Origin: Beta vulgaris subsp. vulgaris
Lineage: Eukaryota > Streptophyta > Magnoliopsida > Caryophyllales > Amaranthaceae
DNA length: 64,000 bases
Reading direction: 5' to 3'
Assembly (NCBI RefSeq): GCF_026745355.1
Contig: NC_079209.1
Span: forward strand, 32,585,630 to 32,649,629
Shown here piece by piece: positions 10,208 to 21,235 of this stretch. A program made the position numbers and the translations under genes. The notes under the pieces were generated by a model. That model was not told the DNA's origin, made no database searches, and was given only the letters and a program-made list of their open reading frames with translations. Positions within the stretch are counted from its first letter, which is position 1, and every line of letters begins with the position of its first letter.

Positions 10208-11706
10208 TTAAATGATTATCGTGAACTCCGGATCTGGATGAGGCTGCGTAGGAACACTTCCCTGCGAGAAAGCACCAGAATTCGGTAAGCCCATCTGCGC
10301 CAAAATGGCGTTGAAATTCTGAGTCATCCCCGCTCTGAGCTCATCCCGAATTTGGGCTTTCATGGCCTCCACATCTATGGAAGCTGCTGAATTGACACTG
10401 GAGACACTGGATTTTGACGTAGAGGTGTATTGATCACCATACACCTTTCTCACCCCGAGGCGGACACCTCCTATGCCCCTCACACGTCCATATTGGTCCC
10501 GTCCTAGAGTCTCGTGTAAGGCATCAACTTGTCCTCTACGAATGAACTCACCAGTTGCCTCCTTTTTTTCCTTCAAGCCAATCTGCATAAGGATAAGAGA
10601 GAAATACTCATGAGCGCACAAGTTATATTATTATGTATACCTTATCAAAAACTTATAATATGTACTTACAATGGCATTAGCTATCTGTTTGTTCCGAGAT
10701 AAGGTAAGACTCTCTGTCCCTTTGCATCAACCCCATGCATGGAACACCACCAATCGAGCACTCTATCTGGTTGCCGAGTGTGCAACTGTCGTCGTAGAGC
10801 TAGTGCCCGATGTCGTGGTCGACGCAATCGTGGGGTAATGGCTATACATCCACGATTCTCTCGCCTGACCATACGACTGAGCACCCAGATGGTGATAGTA
10901 CTTCCTAGCTTTTGCATTCGCGCTACTTTTCTCACGAGATGCCTGAAACACACAAATATAAACAAAGGTTAGATATGGTGTTATACAATAATATTGGATC
11001 TAAAAGTATTAAATCTTAGCTAGTAAAAATATTCTTACAACAGCTTCGGGGTTGTTTTTTGTGCAACAAATGCATGCCACTCCTCAGGTTGATATGCCTC
11101 CATATCTGATATGGAACTTGGAGGGCGCCTCAAATGATGTGTCCGGTGAAGCCTCAGAAGAAGAAGGTGTTGCTCCCCCGTAGATTTTTTCTTCTTTGTA
11201 CCCCGACTTTTCTCCGCTTCGTGATCCACCCCGACACTAGCTTGGCCTTGAAGTCTCAACCTCTGGGCAACCGCGGATAGAAACACTTCTTCTTGGCTTC
11301 ATCATTTGAATATTGAATTGATTCTACAAAAAACGCATTTCACAAATTAGTAAATATTACATAGTATATTTAACTAAAGTGTTAAGATTCATAAACGTCA
11401 ATTGTACGCGAAAAGTACTTCCCAAATCATCTTTTTCAAAGACTCGGGCACCTCTTTCCATGAGTGGAGAATGGAGAGCTTATGCATGCAAATCCCAACT
11501 TGCATGACATACTTTTGATGCCATTTTCCACAAGGTTGCCCCATATGATCATACTCCAAAGTCATTAGGGTAGGTTTCCCTAGTGACTTTGTAGGTCCCC
11601 TTCCTTTCCTCTTTTTCGTCTCCAAGTTCTTACTTGGCCTTTGTAAACCTTTTTCTTCACGGCGAGCCTTAACAATTGCCGCCGTTCCTTTTCTTAATCG
11701 AAACAC
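10208..11706 (-). pseudogene. Transposase_24-like (TnpA-type) exons of CACTA copy 1
   Basis: Four minus-strand blocks read as one split protein. 11398-11706 has a basic start and then GQPCGKWHQKYVMQVG, followed by a WKEVPESLKKMIW stretch. 11035-11325 includes YQPEEWHAFVAQKTTP. 10681-10942 includes KARKYYHHLGAQSYGQARE. 10208-10621 includes GRVRGIGGVRLGVRKVYGD and a C-terminal segment with MKAQIRDELRAG. The W-x-x-FV and KYYHHLG signatures match Pfam Transposase_24 (PF03004), found in plant En/Spm elements and presumed to be the TnpA-like DNA-binding partner. Gaps of 70-110 bp between blocks look like introns. Frame changes between and inside blocks suggest decay, and exact splice sites were not assigned. 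Confidence 0.6.
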
Positions 11707-11807
11707 TCATCCTCGGTAGTGTGTTCCGCACTCGTATCCGTATGCACCTCCGACGTGTCCCTGAAATTGTACAAACATACGCATTAATAAAAAAAAATCA
11801 CATTTAG

Positions 11808-12236
11808 GGCGAGAGGGGGTTGTGCAGTGGGGAGGGGGTAGTGGGGAGGGGGGGGCAGCAGGAGGGAGGGGGGTGGGCAGCAGTAGGGGAGGGGGGTGCA
11901 GCAAGGGGGAGGGGCGTAGGCAGCAGGAGGGAGGGGGGTGTGCAGCAGGGGGAGGGGGTGTGCAGGGGGGGGGTGGGCAGCAAGGGGAGGAGGGTGGGCA
12001 GCAGGAGGGGAGGGGGTGGGCAGCAGGGGGAGGGCGGTGGGCAGCAGGGGGAGGGGGTGTGCAGGAGGGGAGGGGGTGTGCAGCAGGAGGGGAGAGGGTG
12101 TGCAGCAGGAGGGGAGGGGGTGGGCAGCAGTTGGAGGGGGGTGTGCAGCAGGGGGGCAACAGGGGAGGGGGGCAACAGGGGAGGGGGGCAGTGGGAGGGG
12201 ATGGGGGTAGTGGGAGGTTGGGGGAGGGGGGTGCAA
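11808..12236. repeat. G-rich minisatellite with quadruplex-forming potential
   Basis: About 430 bp of tandem, imperfect units of roughly 20 bp built on GCAGCAGGAGGGGAGGGGG, with dozens of runs of three or more G on the plus strand. The minus strand, which is the sense strand of the CACTA genes, is therefore C-rich. It lies between the TnpD gene and the Transposase_24 exons. The long proline- or glycine-rich frames here are products of the repeat, not genes. Confidence 0.9.
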
Positions 12237-12239
12237 TGG

Positions 12240-12474
12240 GAGCGAAAAGGCCAAAATAGCTCGGAATGGCCTTTTTGTTCCCGAAATGCAACCAACAACA
12301 AATTAAAGCCTAACAATCTACATACTAGTTATATTATGCCTCATATAATCATGTTCAAAGAAAATTTGGGGTTGAATGACTTGATAAGTACATTTTGAGA
12401 GCGAAGAGGCCAAAATAGCCCAGAAATGGCCTCTTCGTTCCCGAAATGCAACCAACAACAAATCAAAGCCTAAC
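12240..12474. repeat. Duplicated hairpin unit in CACTA copy 1
   Basis: Two direct copies of about 73 bp (12240-12312 and 12400-12473) separated by about 87 bp. The second copy contains a perfect 11-bp inverted repeat, CGAAGAGGCCA (12402-12412) and its complement (12427-12437). The first copy has the same design with mismatches. Confidence 0.75.
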
Positions 12475-12482
12475 AAATAATT

Positions 12483-14330
12483 CTTCTCCGAATCCTCCAC
12501 CTTTTTACTTTTCTGAGCTTCATCATCAACCCTTTCCTCCCCTTTTTTCTTCTTGCTTCCGTCCCTTTTCTGAGCCCACAACTCTGGTCGAATCCCCTCT
12601 TTTTCCAAGTAAAGTCGTGACGCCTTAACATCTTTTGTCTTGCCCGGAATATTCATAAGTGTCGCGATAATAGCTTCACAAACATTCTTCTCTATGTGCA
12701 TGACATCCAAACAATGTCTGACCTTTAGATCTTTCCAATATGGGAGTTTCCAAAAAATGGACTGTTTTTTCCATAATCCTGTAGGTCGATCAACCTCACT
12801 AGCAGGTTTACCAAAGACTGTTTCAATGCCCTTCACCTGATTATAAACTTCAGTACCAGTTAATGGTCTATGAGCAACTTCTTCTTCAACCGTCCCATCG
12901 AATGCCTTCTTCTTAAACCGATAGGGATGGTCGCGGCTGAGGAGCCTTCGTGTGCGCATATACACATGTTTGCAGCCCTTAAGGTGTGTAGATTTCATGT
13001 CATCTAAACAAATCGGGCAAGGTTGTTTTCCTTTAGTCTTATACCCAGATAAGTTCCCATAAGCTGGATAATCGTTCATAGTACAAAAAACATGGCACGT
13101 AGAGTGAACATCTCATTAGCATACGCATCAAATACTAACACTCCTTCGTTCCACATCTTCTGTAAATCTTCAACAAGCGGCTGAAGGTATACATCTATGT
13201 CATTTCCAGGTTGTTTGGGCCCCGATATAAGAAGCGACACATCATGTACTTGCGTTTCATGCACAACCAAGGAGGCAAGTTGTAAACCACTAAAACTACT
13301 GGCCATGTACTATGCTGCGAGCTGAGATTGCCAAAAGGGTTCATGCCATCCGTACATAATCCAAGCCTCAGATTCCTATCCTCATTACCAAATGACTTAT
13401 GCACCCTGTGATAGTTTTCCACTCAGGCGAATCAGCCGGATGCTTGAGCAGACCGTCTTTCTTCCTACGATCTGCATGCCACCTCAAATTCTTCGCATCT
13501 CCTTTAATTGAGAACATGCGCTTAAATCTAGGTATTATGGGTAGATACCACAACACCTTGGCTGGTGGTCCTTCACTACCTCCAGCTCCTTCACGCTTGT
13601 ACCTCGACAATCCACAACGTGGACACTCATGTAAATGCTCATACTCATTACGATAAAGCACACAATCGTTAGGACAAGCATGTATCCGCTCGTACTCTAA
13701 ACCCAAAGGACACATCAGCTTCTTCGCATAATAGTACGACTTTGGCAGTTCATTTCCATCAGGGAGCATCTCAGCTAAAACTTCCAACAACGATGTGAAA
13801 CTAGAGTCCGTCCAACCAGCGTTCGACTTAATGTTGAACAGTGTTCCACCCGCGGAAAGTTTGGTGTACTTTGTACAACCTGGATACAACGGCTATTTAG
13901 CAGCCTGATACATAGACTCAAAAATACGAGGTCGTCTACACGACTGATCTTCAACCTCGTGTATCATCTCGTCTACCCGATCCCTATCTTCATAATCCAA
14001 ATTCTCATCCCCTAACTCATCATCATCCTTCTTTTTTTCTTCACATACATCATTCTTTACCCCAGAGCTTCCCATATACCTCCCCGCTCACCATGCCAAA
14101 CCATCACGTGGTATTGAGGCATAAACCCACGGCGAAAGACATGCTCCCTAACCACATGTATACTACTAACCTTGCTCACATTTCTACAATCCAAACAAGG
14201 ACAATAAAACGACTGCTCCAGAGGATGTTTGATATTCTAATGCACTTCTACAGAATTCCGAGACCCCATTCACAAACTCAATCGATTCACGACTACCATA
14301 CATCCAAGTACGATCCATCTCATTCAAGAA
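12483..14330 (-). pseudogene. tnpD: CACTA transposase TnpD (Transposase_21), copy 1
   Basis: Encodes the catalytic-type transposase of a CACTA element. From the N-terminus it shows a Transpos_assoc-like region (about 14090-14330, starting MDRTWMYGS in the homologous copy) with a CPCLDCRNVSKVS zinc-binding-like motif and REHVFRRGF. After a short acidic linker, the Transposase_21 domain runs from about 13889 to 12600. It includes PGCTKYTKLSA, CPNDCVLYRNEYEHLHECP, ADRRKKDGLLKHPADSPEW and HCLDVMHIEKNVCE. The frame is broken at about 14220, 13890, 13400 and 13080, so no intact protein is made. The C-terminal half of typical TnpD proteins is absent: reading stops soon after YLEKEGIRPELW in a Lys/Glu-rich tail, as in copy 2. 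Confidence 0.85.
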
Positions 14331-15120
14331 GACCACCTCTAATAATTAAACACAACATTCATTATAATGCATCAATCATTATTAAAGTACATACACTCAC
14401 ATATTCAAATCACACACGTATACAAAGCTAAGATAGTGACATGTTCAATTGTATGCATGCAGTCAAGGTCCTTATCACTCCAACCTAACCCATCCTTGGA
14501 CGTCTAATCTCACTAGTGAATATATGCCAACTTTTCAATTCTAAGGAAAATCCGGCAGCATTTCCCTACAGTTCTCCAAGTCACAATGTAGATAATTGCT
14601 TATCTACATATGTACCCAGAGAACAATGTAGAGAAACGATAAGCCAAGATGAATTGAAAAGAAGACACACATTCACCACCTAAGTGAGATCAAACGTCCA
14701 AGAACAGTCCCAAACCGGGGACTATTCAAGACTTACTCCTAATGAGTAAGTCTTGAACGGGTATCTAGGCATATATGATGATGATTCAAACAACTTGTAG
14801 ATTTCATATATATAGCTAAATCACATTGCGTTTTCATAAATCTCATATCAACAAATATATATACATTATAAAAATACATATATACATCATAAATTATCAT
14901 AACTTAATCAATTTGAAGCAATACAACTTTGTCTACATGTTAAACTAGTTACCTCTTATCACCAACGACGAGCAATGAAGAGAGAAGAGATAGTTGGACT
15001 TTAATCTGCCTTCCTAAGCCTCTTCTTCCTAGCATTAACAAAACCCACATTGCACATTAATCATTTAATTCAATAATTAAAAAAAAAAAACTTAAAAACA
15101 AAATTAATTCATACCTAATT
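14331..15120 (-). other. Conserved non-coding leader of CACTA copy 1
   Basis: No gene. From 14331 to about 14780 it is highly similar to 25183-25640 in CACTA copy 2, although both coding regions have decayed. It includes the fold-back of 14537-14662 and a perfect hairpin at 14725-14757. The rest (14780-15120) is AT-rich. Confidence 0.7.
14725..14757. repeat. Perfect 14-bp hairpin in CACTA leader, copy 1
   Basis: TTCAAGACTTACTC, a 5-base loop CTAAT, then the exact complement GAGTAAGTCTTGAA. Copy 2 has the identical hairpin at 25572-25604. An AGTCCC/GGGACT pair lies directly before it. Confidence 0.85.
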
Positions 15121-15144
15121 AACCACTCAAATGATGGAGAAGAG

Positions 15145-15330
15145 AAGAGAAGAGAATGGTGGCGGTTGCACGTGGTGGAGCAATGTGGCGCGCAAGGAGG
15201 TGGGCAATGTGGTGCGCAAGATGGTGGGCGCAACAGTGGTGCGCAAGGTGGTGGGGCGCAGCAGTGGTGCGCAAGGTGTTGGGCGCAGCAATGTCGTCGT
15301 GTAAACTCAGTGGTGGTGGAGCAGTGGTGG
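15145..15330. repeat. GTGGTGCGCAAG-type tandem repeat
   Basis: About 185 bp of imperfect units such as GGTGCGCAAGGTGGTGGG near the right end of CACTA copy 1. A shorter related block is at 26100-26190 in copy 2. The His/Ala-rich minus-strand frame over it (15119-15415) is most likely a by-product of the repeat in the untranslated leader. Confidence 0.75.
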
Positions 15331-15439
15331 TGTTAGGGCTCAAATATTTTCGTTCGTAATTCTCTAAGGGAGGAAAGTGGGAAAAATAGAATGAGTATGG
15401 GGGTATACTGTACATGCGCGCTTCAATTACAAAAAAAAA

Positions 15440-15801
15440 AAATTGAACGAAGGGTTGCGCGCTTTTAAAAAAGCGCAGCCCTTCACTTAGTAGGGCTACG
15501 CTTTACGAAAAAGCGCAGCCCTTCTCAAAGTGAAGGGCTGCGCTTTTTTAAAAGCGCATCCCTTCTAATGTCAGAAGGGCTGCGCTTTTTCAAAAAGCGC
15601 AGCCCTGCTGACTGAAGGGTTGCGCTTTTCTTCAAAAGCGCAGCCCTACTGACTGAAGGGTTGCGCTTTTCTTCAAAAGTGCAGCCCTTTTGTTATGTAG
15701 GGTTGTGCTTTTTTAGAAAAGCACAGCCCTTCATTAATAGGGCTGCACTTTTTGAAAAAGCTTAGCCTTCCTGCACAGCCCTTCCTTTTTTTTCCCTAGT
15801 G
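15440..15801 (-). repeat. Subterminal repeats and right terminus of CACTA copy 1
   Basis: Roughly a dozen copies of AAAAGCGCAGCCCTTC in both orientations, paired so that each couple can form a stem. They lead to a terminus that reads CACTAGGGAAAAAAAAGG on the minus strand from 15801. The next bases (15802-15804) are TTA. CACTA subterminal arrays of this kind bind TnpA. Confidence 0.85.
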
Positions 15802-15804
15802 TTA

Positions 15805-17290
15805 GGTCGTTGTTGTTAGCCATCCTACTTCGTGACCTAAAAGTAATATAACTCTGCTTTAGGTTACAGTATAACTTATATGCCCATCTAAGAAGGCGAC
15901 ATTTGATTTGATCAATCAAGATCACATCAACAAACAATTTCTCAAACAATTCCAAGTACAACATAAAATGTTCTATAGTAACCACATAATGATTCATGGA
16001 GAAAATAGTCACCTCAAAACATACAAGTACAAGCAAGCAAGAACTTAGTCACATAACAAACAGATTTCGAACACGTGCCTAGAATAATTTCTTGCTCACT
16101 CGATTAAATAAATAATAGCTTTTATCCCTCCAAATAGTGTATTAATAAATAATTGTTACTATAACGTTATATTTTCCTAAAACAATGGTACTATGAAACA
16201 GCTCTAATCACTGCTGGCAAACGATCCAACATTATTATTAATATACTATATTGTTTCTCTAATCATAAAAATATAAATAATAACCTAAGGTACCACATTA
16301 TCAACTTTGTCCTTAGATTCTTGGTATTGATTAGGCATGATGATCTCATCTTCAGCCTCATCTACATCCTCCTCATAGTAATCGACATATCTCCTTTGTC
16401 TTTTTGATCTCCTTGTGGGTTGAGGCTCTTCATCCTCAGACTCAGTCTTAGTTTCGTATCTGAAGAATGGACGATAAATGTCATGTCTTGGTCTGGCCCC
16501 TAGCATGGTCAAACTCCACCACAAGCTTATCGTCGCTGGTCAAACCTGATCTCAATACTCTACGCATAGTCCGTTAAACTGGTATAATCTTTATCATTAA
16601 CAAGTATAACATCATCCTCAACTTCATCATCACTTAAGACAATGGGATTGTAGTAACTTCCAACTCTGGCATACATGGTTAAGGATCTACAACAACAGAT
16701 ATATTCCATAATATATTTAATACTCTACCTGTACGCATTCCCAACAATAAGAATAAAAGTTGCCATTAACATCATAGGCACAACAATGCAACACTAAGCT
16801 GGAAAGAAAGACATAACAGTTAGCAGGGAAGAAAAATAATCATGAATAGTTAGTAGGGAAGAAAAATAATAATATGCTGAACTAACTATTCAATGCAGAC
16901 ATATAATATTTCTATCCTACATGCCCTTCCTATACTATGCATTCTCACAATGCAACAAGTAGATCTTTAAAATAATGCAGAGGCTTTTTATAATTTCAAA
17001 TAAAATAATAATACTAAGTGTCTTACTTCAAAAAAAATATTCGACTAATATAAATAAAAAATTTCGGACTTGTAAAAAAAAATTCGAACAATGAAATAAA
17101 AAAATAATAATTCGGACCATCTTAAAATTTTTATTTTTTTGGAACTTAAAGAAAATCCAAACAATAAATTCCTATTCTTAATCTAAGGTAAAAAAAAATT
17201 TCAAAACGAATAAGTAGGAGAAATTCTAAAAGTTTATTGAAATAACTAGTAAGTTAGTTAGACGCGTAAAAGTATTGAAAATAACCTAAA
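15805..17290 (-). other. Interior remnant of a minus-strand LTR element
   Basis: AT-rich sequence between the CACTA terminus and a PBS at 17291. The only notable frame is on the minus strand at 16285-16524 (79 codons, acidic, with KTESEDEEPQPTRRSKRQ). Similar acidic phrases are read in another frame up to about 16675 (NPIVLSDDEVEDDV). It may be the decayed N-terminal part of a retroelement ORF, but no family was recognised. A short AGTTAGTAGGGAAGAAAAATAA phrase is repeated at 16815-16872. Confidence 0.35.
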
Positions 17291-17560
17291 GCTTCGATAC
17301 CACTTTATAATACCCCAATAATTCTCCCTTTTTCGATTTATCTTTACATTGTAAAACACAGAGAATTACCCAAGCATTATCGCCCGTGTGATAACGTATC
17401 GGCTTATTCATAATTTTACAGCGGAAACCATATAACAAAACTTCATACTTTAATATAATAAATAAATAAGTACTTAAAAACCAAACACACTATAAATGTC
17501 TACTTCAAACCAAACTTATTATAATATGTGTTTCAGGTAAAAACTTGTATTATGCGGGAT
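17291..17560 (-). other. PBS and LTR fragment of an LTR retroelement
   Basis: On the minus strand 17291-17302 reads TGGTATCGAAGC, one or two changes from the usual initiator-tRNA-Met primer site TGGTATCAGAGC. Immediately to its right the plus strand begins TATAATACCCC, the near-palindromic LTR edge seen in other elements of this window (35010, 35479, 56655). The far LTR end was not identified. Confidence 0.55.
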
Positions 17561-17979
17561 GGATCGAGATTACGGTCAATGAGGGTCGGATGCTCGAAGA
17601 TTGCTGGAAGACCTGCACAGGACGAGAGTTAGACTACCCCGGGGGTGGATCCGGGATCACCCCGCCAACGAGCAAGTAAGTTGATGTGTATTAATTGGGA
17701 TCTGTGAAGTAGTTTGTCTAGAAGTTATTACCTTAATAAATGGGGATCTGCTCGATATTTATAGGTGTTGAAATGTGTGAAAAATGTCCCTGCCAGGTTG
17801 GCGTAGGATTTAAGACGGGTGGGTCCCATTGAGGGCTTGCCATGCTGGCAGAGGGCTTTGGAGCATGCGGTGGCCCACTAAGGATTATTGGGCCCAAACA
17901 TTAGCCCCACGCGAAACATGTGGAAGGGGCCACTTCTAATGCCACGTGTTTTGCGAAAATTACCAGAACACCCTCTGTG
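17561..17979. other. Unassigned stretch before the 58-bp minisatellite
   Basis: More GC-rich than its neighbours, with phrases such as ATGGATCGAGATTACGGTCA. No coding frame of note. It may be the leader or LTR of the element that carries the Transposase_28-like ORF at 19056-21235. Confidence 0.3.
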
Positions 17980-17999
17980 GTTAGGTTTTCGGTCTATCT

Positions 18000-18625
18000 C
18001 GAGGGAGTGAGGGAACTTACTCAGGGTCTCCCAGGGGCCAATAGGCCCCAGGTAACTCGAGGATAGGGAGGACATCGCTCGAGGTTAGCCAGGGGCCAAT
18101 GATCCCTAGGTAACTCGAGGGAGGGAGGACCTCGCTCAAGGTTACCCAGGGGCCAATGAGCCCTAGGTAACTCGAGGAAGTGAAGGACCTCGCTCGAGGT
18201 TACCCAGGGGCCAATGAGCCCCAAGTAACTCGAGGAAGTGAAGGACCTTGCTCGAGGTTACCCAGGGGCCAATGAGCCCCAAGTAACTCGAGGAAGCGAG
18301 GAACCTCGCTCGAGGTTATCTAGGGGCCAATGAGCCCCAGGTAACTCGTGGATGGGAAGGACCTCGCTCGAGGTTACCTAGGGGCCAATGAGCCTCAAGT
18401 AACTCGAGGAAGTGAAGGGCCTCGCTCTTGGTTACCCAGGGGCCAATGAGCCCTAGGTAACTCGAGGAAGTGAAGAACCTCCCTCGAGGTTACCCAAGGG
18501 CCATGAGCCCCAGGTAACTCGAGGATGGGAAGGACCTTGCTCGAGGTTACCGAGGGGCCAATGAGTCCTGGGTAACTCCAGGAAATGGAGGGCCTCGCTG
18601 GAGGTTGCCCAGGGGCTGAGGAGCC
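18000..18625. repeat. 58-bp minisatellite
   Basis: Ten to eleven tandem copies of a 58-bp unit containing CTCGAGGTTACCCAGGGGCC and GGTAACTCGAGG, with the same phase point at 18145, 18203 and 18261. Each unit contains short inverted CTCGAGGTTACC/GGTAACTCGAG pairs, so single units can fold. Minisatellites of this size are known in untranslated regions of Tat/Ogre-type plant retroelements. Confidence 0.9.
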
Positions 18626-19055
18626 TCAAGAAAATCGAGGGGTATGACACCATAGCTCTTGACGGGTGTCGATCTCGACGACGGCGATGGTCGAGATATC
18701 CTTCACTCGATCTGGGTGAAGTGCCTAAATGTAGGTCTTTGGCCTTCGTCTCAATGTGAATTACCCGAGGAGTTAGGGCTCTAGTAAAGAGAGATTCTTC
18801 GGGTGGAGCAGTTATACTCCAACACTTGATTCAGCTGGACTTCAGTCAAGTTCTAGGGTAGTTTCTGGAGACTGGTCCAAGGAGCTGGTGACATTGGGCC
18901 TATTGAGAAGCCCAATTTTTTGTACTTTGGGGGGTTTCTGAGCCCGTCGGATATTAACCGTCCTTTTCAGGCAATCTATATAAACAAAGATAAGTACTTT
19001 ATTTTGTATCATTGCATGCTCTGATCCTCTTGAGACCTCGCCCTTTTCTTTGCAC
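18626..19055 (+). promoter_or_regulatory. Putative promoter of the plus-strand transposon ORF
   Basis: Carries CTATATAAAC at 18976-18985, a good TATA-box match about 80 bases before the first in-frame ATG of the unit (19062). No other regulatory site is recognised. Confidence 0.4.
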
Positions 19056-21235
19056 AATCTCGATGGCCATGAAGGTTGATTCTTATACTTCGAGTTGGGG
19101 ATGGATCTCGAGAGCACTTCTTTGATTAAGGTACAATCATTTCCCTTTGCTTCTTTGTTTAACTTTCTAATGGACCGTTGTAGATGGAGCCCCCTGCTGA
19201 AGGATACCGAGGGGACCCCACCTCCCTTGCTAGAACCCTTGTTCGATGGGATTTTGATAGGAGGGGTCCCCGTGGTGTCCGCGGCCTTCGAGTGTCTGGA
19301 TCCCACTTAGGTCTTCGATGCTCTACCTTACTCGAGTGACGTTGCGTCCATAGTTTCTGATTGGGAGGAGGAGTTAAATAACCCCCCTTACTCTGTCACC
19401 ATTGCTCGACCTCGGGCCATAAGAGTTACTTAGATGATCCTCTCAATAATCAGGTCGTTCGAGTGATGGAGGGAAGCAGTGAGGGCAACTCTCTTACCGC
19501 GAGTACGAGTGGCAGATATGAGGAAACAGTGACTCTGCCTCGAGGGATAGCTCATTTCCACCTTCGAGGACCGTTTATGGACTTTTTGACGAGGAATCTC
19601 TGATTCCTCTAGAGCTCTATCTTTATTAAACACCCATACGCCCTTTACATACCAGAACCTACAGAGACAATCAGTACCCCCCCGACGGGTTGTATCGCAC
19701 TGTATAAGGCGCATCTCGAGATAGAACTGAGGTTTTCGCTGGACCCTTTCATAGTCGAGGTGCTCTCCTCCTATACTCTGGCCTTATGCCAGCTTATGCC
19801 CAACAGTATGGGCTCGATGGCGGGCTTCTTGGCCATTTGTAATATGATGGGTGTAAAGCCCTCTTTAGTCCTTTGGAGGAATATGGTGAAGCTCGTCATC
19901 ATGTCCGCCACCTCGAATGGAGAAGGCTGATGGACCTTCCAAGTCCGTCACCCCTACAAGATCGTTGGTGTTATTCCCTCGAATCAACAGTTCTTTCGTA
20001 CCGAATTCATGTACGTATATCGGGCCGATCAGTGGGATTTCCCAGTGGTTGCTCTACTGGAGGGCCCAAACTTGTGGCTGAATAGGTCTGTGCCTCGAAT
20101 GACAAAGGAAGAGGCCAGGGTATCCATCTACTGCCCTCCTACTAAATCTGCTATTGTCACCACTCGAGGGACGGACGAAAGGAGTGATGTGGCCACGGAA
20201 GACGCCCCTAGGTCGAAAGGGGACTCCCCTAGATCGAAGGGGAAGTCTGTTGAGGTGTCAGAGACAGGGGACATATCTCCTACTCGAGTGGATGACTCTC
20301 CTGTCCCAAAAAAGTGGAAGACATCTGAGCCAGAACCCGACACCCGGGACTTCACAGAGAAGACCACCCTCGAGAAGGCCGCCCTTGTTGATTCGGTGGT
20401 CAAGCGGTTCATCTCGAAGCCGGACATCAGGGTAATTCGAGAACTCTTTGAAGAGGAAGAGGTCGAGAAGCTTCATTCTTCTTGGATTGACGTAAGTTAG
20501 TCATTTTTGGTTTGTTTATTCAATTTTGTGATCTAGTACTAACTCTTCTTTATCTTTCAGCGCTCAATTCGTATGGCGGTGATGAGTCATCGTCATACTA
20601 CTGGCTTACCCAAGCTTCGAGAGGGGCTACAGGCGCAAATCGATCTGGCCACCGAACGGGGGGAAGAGGTCGAGAGGCTTAACAAGAGCCTCGAAGAGGA
20701 GAAGAAACGCTGGGCCGAAGAGAAGGCTGCCTTATAGCAAAATGTCTTGGACTCGGTGAGTCAACGGGATAGCATTTTGCGCACCCGGGACCTCATAATC
20801 CAGGAATGGAAGGGCTCGAAGGCGGGTCGAGACTTCGCGGCAGACATGGGTTTAGAGGCAGCTGAGGTGGCCGCTCTAGAGGCCGTGGGGAAACTCTACG
20901 AAGCCTTCAAGAAGGTACACCCCTTGGCTGAATGGGAGGCGGTCGAGGCAGATTAAAATTCGACCGTTGACGCCGAATTTCATGCGGGCAACGACTCCGA
21001 TGCAGAGTTCCAAGTGGACGATGCTATTAACATAGGGGATCTTCTTGGAGGGGACGCTCCACAGATCGAGGAGGGACCCTTGGCTGCCGAGGCGCCCGAC
21101 GCCCGAGGGGGAGAGGTCCATGAGGAGAACTCGGGGGTGCGAGAGGACTCGAGCGACGTCTCCTCCTCCGAGAGTGATGACAAAGAGGGTGTATTCGAGA
21201 CTTCGGACAGTGAAACCTCGAGCAGCTGTCCTTAG
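19056..21235 (+). pseudogene. Gypsy-type transposon ORF (Transposase_28-like), decayed
   Basis: A plus-strand transposon gene with stops. A short first exon starts at ATGGCCATG (19062). A candidate intron ends at GTTGTAG before an ATG at 19183. The region 19706-19900 reads LRFSLDPFIVEVLSSYTLAL and then MAGFLAICNMMGVKPSLVLW, matching the plant putative gypsy-type transposon family (PF04195) as remembered. It continues into 20009-20500 (RADQWDFPVVALLEG), then a Ser/Glu/Asp-rich linker. A GTAAGT donor near 20491 and a TTTCAG acceptor near 20560 suggest another intron. The C-terminal part (20561-21234) is a charged coiled-coil-like segment and an acidic tail ending at TAG. In-frame stops occur near 19930, 20736 and 20954. 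Its role in the element is unknown. Confidence 0.6.

Larger units (their letters stand above)
8869..15801 (-). mobile_element. CACTA (En/Spm-type) transposon, coding copy 1
   Basis: Minus-strand element whose right terminus (CACTAGGGAAAA read from 15801) is followed by TTA. From right to left it holds subterminal repeats, a repetitive leader, a TnpD gene (Transposase_21), a G-rich array, Transposase_24-like exons, a DUF8039-like segment and a C48-peptidase-like segment. The left terminus is not visible. The CACTA end at 8865 belongs to a different subterminal-repeat family and may have been inserted into this one. A second, shorter copy of the same TnpD type lies at 23340-26530. Confidence 0.75.

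Noticed and set aside
11707..12398. Several long Pro- or Gly/Gln-rich frames on both strands
   Set aside because: They are open in many frames at once because of the G-rich minisatellite. No start, domain or homologue is visible.
15119..15415. His/Ala-rich minus-strand protein
   Set aside because: The composition follows the GTGGTGCGCAAG tandem repeat, and the equivalent frame in copy 2 (26001-26198) is unrelated in reading.
16285..16524. Functional acidic nuclear protein
   Set aside because: A short frame lying between a CACTA end and an LTR primer site, and the reading continues with stops. More likely a decayed retroelement ORF.
18000..18625. CRISPR-like array
   Set aside because: Units are contiguous and similar throughout, with no unique spacers, in a plant genome. 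It is a minisatellite.
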